A stretch of DNA of 5,632 nucleotides from an uncultured Oscillospiraceae bacterium (GTDB lineage: Bacteria > Bacillota > Clostridia > Oscillospirales > Acutalibacteraceae), in the NCBI GenBank assembly GCA_905192745.1, contig CAJJLZ010000053.1, forward strand, positions 1 to 5,632, given 5' to 3'. Position numbers and translations under genes: made by a program. The notes beneath the pieces were generated by a model. The model saw only the letters and a program-made list of their open reading frames with translations, had not been told where the DNA came from and did not search any database. Positions 1 through 5,577 of this stretch are shown one piece after another (position 1 is the stretch's first letter; the number at the start of each line of letters is the position of its first letter).

Positions 1-3000
1 CCGCGTCCGCCACGCCGCTGTATCCGGCGCTGTACCCGAACGAACGGTAGATCGTCCCGAATTCCCCGTCCGTGAACGTGGTTTCGGTCAGCGCGTTGCC
101 GTATGCGTCCTTCTTTTCCCCGAAGACCGGCGCGGTATTCTCGGCCTCGGCCGCCGTTTCCTCGCCCTCATCGGCTCCGCCCGTGCTCTCCGTCACGAAA
201 TCGCTCGCCGAAAGCCCGGTCTCCACACTGTTTCTCGTCAGCTGGATGTTGTCGAAATACGCCGTCCCGCAGTTATAGCTGTAGTCGCAGTATACCTGCG
301 CATACTGAATCACCCGGTACTTTTCCTTGCTGAACTGCACCGACGCGAACTGCCATTCCTCCGTGCAGGGGGAGAATTCCGCGGTGTGCTCCTCCAGCCC
401 GTACTCCCGGTATACGCTGTCGTAATACTTGATTACCACGCGCAGGCGGAACTGCGGATTCGGACAGCCTTCCCGCTCCCGGTTCACAATCCCGTATCCC
501 TTCGCCCACCCGGAAAGGGTGAACGTCTCTTTTGTGCCGCGCGCCGTTTTTACATCCACGTTCTGGCAGGCAAGCCGCGCGCTGTCCAGGTCTCCCGTGA
601 TCTGCAGGGACCGGCTCATATTGAACCGCGTGCCGGTCACCACATTCACGCCGCCCGTCGCATCCCAGCCGGTTTCTCCCCGTTCGAAGCCGCCGTTGGT
701 CACAAGGTTGTAGGCGTTGGCGAACGGGTTGTTCTCCAGCTGCGCCGCGTCGGCGTAAACCGTGCCCGCTCCGTCCGCAAGGATATGCACCCGCACGCTC
801 TGGGCGGTTCCCAGCGTAAACGGCGCGATCAGCCGCACATAGTCGGCGTCGTATTTCGTCAGCCGCTCGCTTTCCGCCAGCACCGTCCCATCCGGTTTCG
901 TCACGCGGAGATATGCGCCGGGACAGTTTCCGCCGCTGAAGGCCGACAGCACCCGCAGATACGCCGAAAACGCGTATTCCCCCGCCGGGAGCGTTATCGT
1001 ATCCTGATATACGCCGTTGCCCGTGCATTCCCCGTTGTACGACTGCATACGGAGCACCTTTTTGCCATATTTCGCGTACGGCTCGTACGCATACGCCTTG
1101 ATAAGCAGGGCTTCGTCATTGCCCGTCTCCCCGTTCCAGCCGCTCAGCGTATCGTCCATAAAGCCGTGGTTCAGGAGCAGGTTGTCGGCATTGCTGACGA
1201 CGCCCGCTCCGCCATCCCCCGCATACGGGTTGATGCCGCTTTTCTCTCCGTCCACGCCGGTGCTGCCGTCCTCCGTGACCATATACTGGCTGACCACGCC
1301 GCCGTCATCGTCAAAGGTGTACACGGTCTGGACCACACGGTCCGCCGTCTCTCCCTCCGCGGTATCTTTCGGCTCGGTGATTTCCACAATCGTCCGGCCG
1401 GACGCGGCGGAATAGGAATAGGCGGAACTGGCGCCTGTGACAAATTCCGTGCCCTCCACACCGTATTCCGTCACCTTTTGCAGGCGGTCCCCGCTGTACG
1501 CATAGGCCACCCTGTACAGAGCCGCGCCGTCCGCGTCCTTCAGCGTCACCGCCGTCGGTTTATAGGAGGCGCTGGCAATCTCCGCCGTCTTTCCGTCCGG
1601 ATAGCGGACGCTGGACAGGGTATCGTTGGTATAGCCATAGCACACGCTGGTATTGTCCGGCGCGGTGATGGCCGTCAGATATCCCGCCGCATCATACGAG
1701 AAGCCGAAATCCCTGCCCGCTCCATCGGTGACGGAGGTAATCCGTCCGGCAGTGTAGGTGATATCCCGGTGATTGCCGTATTCGTCCGTGATACGGACCA
1801 GCCGGCCGCTGTCGTCGAACCGATACGTCTCGCTGCCGATCATCAGCTCGTTTTTGCAGGGGTCATAGAGCGTTTCCCCGCCGTTTACATCCTCATAGAA
1901 GTTGTAGCACTGCGTATTGCTGGTGCAGCAGCAGGTTTTTGCGCTTTTCTTAAAGTAGGTCTCCGCTCCGTTTTCATCGACATATACATAGCCGCTGTAA
2001 TTGAAGCCTTCGTGCTGAAACGTCGCCGAAAGCATGCTTTGCATCAGGTTCAGCTTCCACCCCCGGCCGAGCTTCATCGCGCTGAAATCAGCGGTGTTCA
2101 GCCGAATACCGCTGTTGGCGGTATACTGGTAACCCGAAAGCGCGCTGTTGTACAGACGACGGATAGTCACCGGCATACGGTTGCCGCCCCAGGCAAAATC
2201 CTCCGAATCGAACATCAGGTTACCGCACTGCAGATCAATACTCCCTTGGCCGAAACGTCCCAGCTCATGGCTGTGTGTACGGTAAGAGGTATTGACGCCG
2301 TAGCTCGACTCGTAAGTAATGCAGAGCGTCGGCGCATACGAAGCATCGGCGCTTCCGTACAGCGTGACGTTGTTCCGGCAGGTGCTTTCCTCATCGGTCA
2401 TCTTCATTACGAGGCCCGCATACGATGCTTCCCCCTTATTGAGTCTGTCCGCCAGCGCCGTTACGTCAAAGGTGTAGGCGATAATTTCCCCGTTCTCACA
2501 ATGGCCGGTCTTCATCTTTTCAAAGTCCAGAATTTCCATATCGTTAACCGGCGTACAATTTCCAACACAAATCTCGCCCGTCAGCGCATGGAGCGCCAGC
2601 TTGGGATATTCGCCGCATTCGCTGATTCCCGCCGACTGCAGGAATTTCAGTTCCGCCTTTTTAATCCGGGGATTGCGCGGCAGGGTCGGCATGGTAAATT
2701 TCATATACATCCGGCTGGCGTTACAACTGCCGTCACCGTTTCCGACCGTCCCTACCGTATGAAGGGACGAACTGTACAGAGAGCCGTTGTTCCAGCTGTA
2801 TGTAGACATCGCATACCCGCCGCTCACCGTTACCTGCGGGTCGATCGTGACAGGAAAAGCCCGCTCCTCCTGATTCATCCATTCGCTGTCCGCAATCACG
2901 GTGAAATGAATCCGGCCGTCGGACGCGGGTTTGACCTCGTAAAACACACCGGTCGAAATTTCGCCGTTTGCATCGCTCATAAAGGGCGCGGGGATACAGA

Positions 3001-3733
3001 ACACCTCGTCTCCGCTCTCGGGGTCGGAGAAAGCCACCCGTTTCTCCTCCTCCAGATATTCGACAGAGACATTCCGGCAGTCCAGAGTAAAGGGATACCG
3101 GTAAACGTCCGTCTTCTCCCGGACAAGGATGTTTTCCTTCACACCGTTTCCGGTCACGGAGTATTCCACATCCGCGCCGTTCATAACATCTTCAAACAGA
3201 AGGGTATCCCGAAGCGTCGCTTTCAGACTATCCGCCGGCCGTTTCTGAAGCCGGGGCTGAACGCCCTGATTCCGCTGCTTTCCATTCTTTCGGACAAACG
3301 CGGTAATGCTGTGCATTCCCTTCTCCACGGAAAACAGCTCGTCGTTATTTTCTTCACGGCTGAACCGGGCAATAAAACGGTTTCTGCCGTTCCGGAAATG
3401 CCGTCCGTCCTCTTCCTCCGCGAACGTGTTGTCTACGTTTTCATATTTCTTTGTGTCTTCATTGAACACATGAACCGCTTCGGGATAAAACACCGCCTGC
3501 TCGCTTCCGTCGCTCATACGGAACACCTTGCGGTTCTCCTCCCGCAGCTCGGGAATTTCGCTGACCACAAAAACCGATTTCATCGGCTCTTCCGCAACGA
3601 TTTCCGCGTCCTGAAGGCCTGCGGCGTCCGCCCCCGCAGAAGCTTCTTTTTCCGGCGCGAGATACACTTCCTCCGTGTTGAGCCCCTCAATCATGTCGGC
3701 CATGTCGTCCATCTGGGTAATTTGTTCGTCCAT
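1..3733 (-). CDS. Giant DNRLRE / RHS YD-repeat protein with two carbohydrate-binding-like modules (partial, C-terminus outside window)
   Basis: Open for 1,244 codons from ATG 3733 to the window edge, so the C-terminus is missing. Residues 1-50 are acidic with no hydrophobic signal peptide. Residues about 55-300 are a beta-rich leader typical of Firmicutes RHS proteins (VFYPEAVHVF, IPAPFMSDANG, RAFPVTIDPQ with VTIDP at 295-299). Residues about 300-475 are a DNRLRE-type domain (MYMKFTMP near 342-349, TFDVTALADRL from 421, APTLCITY ending at 474). A DUF6531-like RHS entry follows (GRFGQGSIDLQCGNLMF from 492, IRRLYNS 524-530, GRGWKLNL 556-563). YD repeats lie at about 637-735 (YRFDDSGRLVRI, FSYDAAGYLTAI). 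Tandem carbohydrate-binding-like modules begin at NLLLNHGF (851-858) and NLVTNGGF (ending 1016), each about 155 residues. After about 1165 an acidic linker leads into DAYGNALTETTF, which looks like the resumption of YD repeats. Family knowledge: YD repeats form a shell enclosing a C-terminal payload, often a toxin; no payload is visible here. It lies 39 bases after its upstream partner, probably in one operon. The coding call is very secure, the family call secure and the function open. Confidence 0.93.
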   Translation of the reverse strand, partial: MDEQITQMDDMADMIEGLNTEEVYLAPEKEASAGADAAGLQDAEIVAEEPMKSVFVVSEIPELREENRKVFRMSDGSEQAVFYPEAVHVFNEDTKKYENVDNTFAEEEDGRHFRNGRNRFIARFSREENNDELFSVEKGMHSITAFVRKNGKQRNQGVQPRLQKRPADSLKATLRDTLLFEDVMNGADVEYSVTGNGVKENILVREKTDVYRYPFTLDCRNVSVEYLEEEKRVAFSDPESGDEVFCIPAPFMSDANGEISTGVFYEVKPASDGRIHFTVIADSEWMNQEERAFPVTIDPQVTVSGGYAMSTYSWNNGSLYSSSLHTVGTVGNGDGSCNASRMYMKFTMPTLPRNPRIKKAELKFLQSAGISECGEYPKLALHALTGEICVGNCTPVNDMEILDFEKMKTGHCENGEIIAYTFDVTALADRLNKGEASYAGLVMKMTDEESTCRNNVTLYGSADASYAPTLCITYESSYGVNTSYRTHSHELGRFGQGSIDLQCGNLMFDSEDFAWGGNRMPVTIRRLYNSALSGYQYTANSGIRLNTADFSAMKLGRGWKLNLMQSMLSATFQHEGFNYSGYVYVDENGAETYFKKSAKTCCCTSNTQCYNFYEDVNGGETLYDPCKNELMIGSETYRFDDSGRLVRITDEYGNHRDITYTAGRITSVTDGAGRDFGFSYDAAGYLTAITAPDNTSVCYGYTNDTLSSVRYPDGKTAEIASASYKPTAVTLKDADGAALYRVAYAYSGDRLQKVTEYGVEGTEFVTGASSAYSYSAASGRTIVEITEPKDTAEGETADRVVQTVYTFDDDGGVVSQYMVTEDGSTGVDGEKSGINPYAGDGGAGVVSNADNLLLNHGFMDDTLSGWNGETGNDEALLIKAYAYEPYAKYGKKVLRMQSYNGECTGNGVYQDTITLPAGEYAFSAYLRVLSAFSGGNCPGAYLRVTKPDGTVLAESERLTKYDADYVRLIAPFTLGTAQSVRVHILADGAGTVYADAAQLENNPFANAYNLVTNGGFERGETGWDATGGVNVVTGTRFNMSRSLQITGDLDSARLACQNVDVKTARGTKETFTLSGWAKGYGIVNREREGCPNPQFRLRVVIKYYDSVYREYGLEEHTAEFSPCTEEWQFASVQFSKEKYRVIQYAQVYCDYSYNCGTAYFDNIQLTRNSVETGLSASDFVTESTGGADEGEETAAEAENTAPVFGEKKDAYGNALTETTFTDGEFGTIYRSFGYSAGYSGVADA

Positions 3734-3736
3734 TGT

Positions 3737-3750
3737 TCCTTTTTCCTTTC
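3737..3750 (-). promoter_or_regulatory. Ribosome binding region of the giant RHS gene
   Basis: The 39-base gap between the two genes is purine-rich on the minus strand, with two overlapping Shine-Dalgarno-like stretches: AAGGA about 3 bases before ATG 3733 and AAAGGA about 10 bases before it. Neither has ideal spacing, so initiation may be weaker than for the upstream gene. The ATG about 22 bases further upstream is out of frame and reaches a stop after 22 codons, so 3733 is the only sensible start. Confidence 0.5.
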
Positions 3751-3772
3751 TTCATTAAAATTCCGCCAGAGT

Positions 3773-4912
3773 TTATCTGAAGTTGATCTCAAAAACCGGA
3801 GGCGCATAATAACTATCGCCGGTTGCGATGGCGGTAAAGCCGCTTCCCTTGGCCCTGGTTTTCAGGATCAATCCTTCTGATCGGGTTAAATATTTTGTTT
3901 TCGCATCGGTTACCAGCCGGGTAACGTCGATACTCTGGTATCCGGCGACCGCTGTGGAGTCCGCTATTGACTCTGCCATAGCGATCTTATTGTCCCAGTT
4001 TGAACCAAAACTGCAGAATCTTCCGGCAACACGAAATGCCGACAGCGAAACGCCGTTTGCGTCAAATTTCGGAAAATGCAGGATCGCCCGAACGATCCAT
4101 TTATCCAGCATTTCCGGTATGCGGGAGAAATCCGGCCGTAAATAGAGCCATTGTTCGCCATAAGAAGCCGTGTTTCCAAGAAACGCGGTTCCCCCGAAGG
4201 CATTATTCACCTGCGGATTTTTGCTTTCCACTGTGGTATCCTGAAACAGCTTCGGTTCATGCAGATTGATTTCATACAGCACATATTTGCCCACAGGACT
4301 TTGAGGCGATATCTGCAGTGTATACTTCTGGTCGTTGTCCTTGCGATAGCCGATTGACGCGGGGGATAGGATCCGCCCCCCATTGTCCGCGGTGCCAAGG
4401 CAGGAGACCGTTACAAACGGCCGGTATTCTTCGCTCATTAGGGCAAAATACCGGTCATTCGCCCGGACGTTCATAAATGCCCGTCCCACCGTCAGCGTAA
4501 ATTCCCGTGTCTGTCCCCGCGAACACTCCGCTTTACACAACACCCCGTTTGTCGTCGGGAAGATTTCAAAAGGCGCGCATTTCAGGCCCCTTCCCTCCGG
4601 ATGAAAAATGCCGTCCGGCAGGGAAATGCGGCAGGTGGTTTCTGAACCCTCCAGCAAAATATCCTGTGCCAGTGTAATGCGGGCGCTGCTTCCGTCCGTA
4701 TAGAAAACGTTGCTTCTCTGCGGATCCTGCCGAAATCGCAAATCCACCATTTTTCTTGTTTGGGAATTATAAACCGGCACCCCGAAGCAATAGGCGGTTC
4801 TTGTTCCATTATTTTCAACGCCGATCAGCCGATACCGGTTGCTGTTTTCATAATCGATCATGAAAGGCCCCCCTTTGCGAAGCCTGACAATCTCGCTCAG
4901 GACTGAATTCAT
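3773..4912 (-). CDS. DNRLRE-like domain protein, upstream partner of the RHS giant (hypothetical)
   Basis: Complete 379-residue protein of unknown function. The start at 4912 is chosen because AGAGGAGG sits 7 bases upstream. A second ATG at residue 18 (4861) also has a G-rich site (AAGGGGGG, 6 bases upstream) and is a plausible alternative or second start. There is no signal peptide or membrane segment. Residues about 25-215 are beta-rich and follow the order of the RHS protein's leader region: FYTDGSSARITL (70-81), ILSPASIGYRKDNDQKYTL (181-199), then VGKYVLYEINLHEP (207-220). Residues about 214-379 resemble a DNRLRE-type beta-sandwich: LYLRPDFSRIPE (257-268), IVRAILHFPKF (273-283), SIDVTRLV (327-334) and a terminal strand PPVFEINF. 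The same signposts occur in the same order in the downstream RHS protein, but no RHS or YD repeat follows here. It is the first gene of a two-gene operon. Unlike the RHS gene it uses TTA and TCA codons, a mild difference in codon habit. It may be an accessory surface or partner protein; that is inference. Confidence 0.88.
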   Translation of the reverse strand: MNSVLSEIVRLRKGGPFMIDYENSNRYRLIGVENNGTRTAYCFGVPVYNSQTRKMVDLRFRQDPQRSNVFYTDGSSARITLAQDILLEGSETTCRISLPDGIFHPEGRGLKCAPFEIFPTTNGVLCKAECSRGQTREFTLTVGRAFMNVRANDRYFALMSEEYRPFVTVSCLGTADNGGRILSPASIGYRKDNDQKYTLQISPQSPVGKYVLYEINLHEPKLFQDTTVESKNPQVNNAFGGTAFLGNTASYGEQWLYLRPDFSRIPEMLDKWIVRAILHFPKFDANGVSLSAFRVAGRFCSFGSNWDNKIAMAESIADSTAVAGYQSIDVTRLVTDAKTKYLTRSEGLILKTRAKGSGFTAIATGDSYYAPPVFEINFR

Positions 4913-4989
4913 ACGCTGTCCTCCTCTGCTTTCTGTTTACGCGCCCCCGTACGGAAAGGCTCTATGACCTTATCCGTCAACGGCTCCAT
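4909..4989 (-). CDS. Possible 26-codon leader ORF overlapping the operon start
   Basis: A short ORF begins MEPLTDKVIEPF and ends in TGA at 4909-4911. It overlaps the ATG of the DNRLRE-like gene as ATGA, an arrangement typical of translational coupling. The strong ribosome binding site of the next gene lies inside it. Against its being real, it has no convincing Shine-Dalgarno of its own (only a weak AGG about 14 bases upstream), and the best promoter guess would start transcription near or inside its first codons. It matches no family I recognise. I list it as a possibility only. Confidence 0.2.
   Translation of the reverse strand: MEPLTDKVIEPFRTGARKQKAEEDSV
4920..4927 (-). promoter_or_regulatory. 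Strong Shine-Dalgarno AGAGGAGG deciding the start of the DNRLRE-like gene
   Basis: The minus strand reads AGAGGAGG, then the 7-base spacer ACAGCGT, then ATG at 4912. This near-consensus site favours the 379-residue form over the 362-residue form starting at 4861. Confidence 0.8.
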
Positions 4990-4991
4990 AA

Positions 4992-5022
4992 ATAAAAGAG
5001 AAACCTATCCACTGTTTGTAAA
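4992..5022 (-). promoter_or_regulatory. Candidate promoter for the DNRLRE-RHS operon
   Basis: The minus strand has TTTACA (5017-5022) as a -35-like box and TTTTAT (4992-4997) as a -10-like box, with a long 19-base spacer. The region is AT-rich compared with its surroundings and lies about 80 bases before the first gene, between the upstream terminator and the operon. The match is mediocre, and no better pair was found by eye in 4913-5082. Confidence 0.28.
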
Positions 5023-5082
5023 CCGGATGTGAAATATTTTGCTTTGTGCACCAATCCATTTCGGGTACTGAATCGGTACATA

Positions 5083-5137
5083 CTGAAAAAAGCGTGGCTC
5101 CCGCCTGACGTTCAGGCGGGAGCCACGCTTTTTTCAG
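5083..5137. terminator. Perfect 26-bp palindromic bidirectional intrinsic terminator
   Basis: The arms 5083-5108 and 5112-5137 are exact reverse complements around a CGT centre. The core stem is GCGTGGCTCCCGCCTGA, flanked by six A on the left and six T on the right, so a GC-rich hairpin followed by a U-run forms in either direction. On the minus strand it would stop transcription arriving from the tRNA side just before the RHS operon. No plus-strand gene points into it from the left. Confidence 0.88.
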
Positions 5138-5252
5138 CAGAATAAGAGTTGCCTGCTATATCCTTTCTTTTACTCTCCCCTGCATAGGAGGAGTTCTCTT
5201 CTCGCTCAGGCTAAATGAGCCAAAAAAGCCACATAAGATCAAGGAAAATAAC

Positions 5253-5305
5253 AAAACACCTATTGATATCTAAACCCCAGCGGTTCAAAAATCAATAGGT
5301 GTTTT
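5253..5305. repeat. 15-bp perfect inverted repeat with a 23-base loop
   Basis: AAAACACCTATTGAT (5253-5267) is exactly complementary to ATCAATAGGTGTTTT (5291-5305). The loop (5268-5290) contains a smaller AACC/GGTT hairpin (5273-5276 with 5282-5285). Read on the minus strand, the stem ends in GGTGTTTTGTTATTTT, which would serve as a second intrinsic terminator behind tRNA-Gln. It could equally be the end of a small RNA or a recombination or mobile-element remnant. No ORF is attached. Confidence 0.7.
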
Positions 5306-5361
5306 ACATGGGTTGTGTTGACACAAAAAGATATCTGACTTTGACGCAGGCATTTAGCTGG

Positions 5362-5403
5362 AAAAAGAAAAAACCTGCGGTGCGCGAGTTGCTCACCGCA
5401 GGT
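5362..5403 (-). terminator. Intrinsic terminator of the tRNA-Gln transcript
   Basis: The minus strand gives a perfect 10-bp stem, ACCTGCGGTG (5394-5403) with CACCGCAGGT (5373-5382), an 11-base loop and the U-rich tail TTTTTTCTTTTT (5361-5372). It begins about one base after the encoded CCA of tRNA-Gln, the usual end of a tRNA transcription unit. Confidence 0.9.
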
Positions 5404-5404
5404 A

Positions 5405-5478
5405 TGGCTGGGATGGCTGGAATCGAACCAGCACGGGCAGAGTCAAAGTCTGCTGTCCTACCACTAGACTACACCCCA
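5405..5478 (-). tRNA. tRNA-Gln (anticodon UUG), CCA encoded
   Basis: Full cloverleaf on the minus strand. The acceptor stem TGGGGTG pairs with CATCCCA (one G-U). The D arm is GTC-TAGTGGTAG-GAC. The anticodon stem GCAGA/TCTGC encloses the loop CTTTGAC, giving anticodon TTG for glutamine. The variable loop has 4 bases. The T arm is GCTGG-TTCGATT-CCAGC, followed by discriminator G and an encoded CCA (5405-5407). A small CCGCC/GGCGG hairpin (5488-5501) lies just upstream. The only promoter-like pair close by would start transcription inside the mature tRNA, so the gene is probably co-transcribed with the upstream tRNA-His and processed. Confidence 0.96.
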
Positions 5479-5539
5479 ACATATATCCCGCCATCCGGCG
5501 GCGCACAATGCAAAATTCCCCCGTCATAAAAATGGATGA

Positions 5540-5572
5540 AAGAGGGCACGCGGAAATCCCGTGTGCCCTCTT
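5540..5572 (-). terminator. Hairpin after tRNA-His, probable weak or partial terminator
   Basis: On the minus strand AAGAGGGCAC pairs with GTGCCCTCTT. The inner CGG/CCG is separated from it by one A-C mismatch, and the loop has 5 bases. It starts 5 bases after the CCA of tRNA-His. The tail is only TTTCATCCATTTTT, so termination may be incomplete. This fits read-through into tRNA-Gln, which lacks an evident promoter of its own. The single mismatch becomes a G-U pair if the plus strand is transcribed. Confidence 0.55.
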
Positions 5573-5577
5573 ATCAC

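Larger units (their letters stand above)
4990..5404. other. Intergenic region without a convincing gene between tRNA-Gln and the RHS operon
   Basis: No credible protein gene was found on either strand. The region holds a weak promoter candidate, a direct repeat TACTGAA (5066-5072 and 5081-5087), the bidirectional terminator at 5083-5137, a weak 5-bp hairpin (GCTCA 5204-5208 with TGAGC 5216-5220), the inverted repeat at 5253-5305, a small TTGTGT/ACACAA palindrome (5313-5326) and the tRNA-Gln terminator. AGGAGGAG at 5187-5194 on the plus strand has no start codon at a useful distance. The region is more AT-rich than the flanking genes. Confidence 0.6.

Noticed and set aside
273..1028. Minus-strand ORF of 251 codons in another frame
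   Set aside because: It lies inside the RHS gene in a different frame and gives a Gly/Arg-rich low-complexity translation typical of a GC-rich shadow frame.
3690..3756. Alternative upstream ATG for the RHS gene
   Set aside because: It is out of frame with the RHS gene and ends after 22 codons.
3734..3775. Possible stop-codon read-through fusing the two operon genes, which share one frame
   Set aside because: The gap contains a second in-frame TAA a few codons after the first stop, so a fusion is not plausible.
386..3880. Long plus-strand ORF of 1,164 codons
   Set aside because: It lies in exact codon register opposite a gene with clear RHS, DNRLRE and carbohydrate-binding-like motifs. Its translation is rich in Arg, His, Val and Ile without recognisable domains, and no ribosome binding site was evident. 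It is a shadow of codon bias.
5405..5478. tRNA-Gln 3' end as a duplicated attachment site
   Set aside because: No second copy of the 3' end sequence and no integrase gene is visible in the window.
5480..5508. Promoter-like TTGTGC - 17 bases - TATATG before tRNA-Gln
   Set aside because: The -10-like box ends one base before the mature tRNA, so transcription would begin inside the tRNA; the central bases form a CCGCC/GGCGG hairpin instead.
5299..5529. Plus-strand ORF of 76 codons over tRNA-Gln
   Set aside because: Its sequence GIEPARAESKSAVLPLDYTP is the well-known spurious translation of the complement of a tRNA gene.
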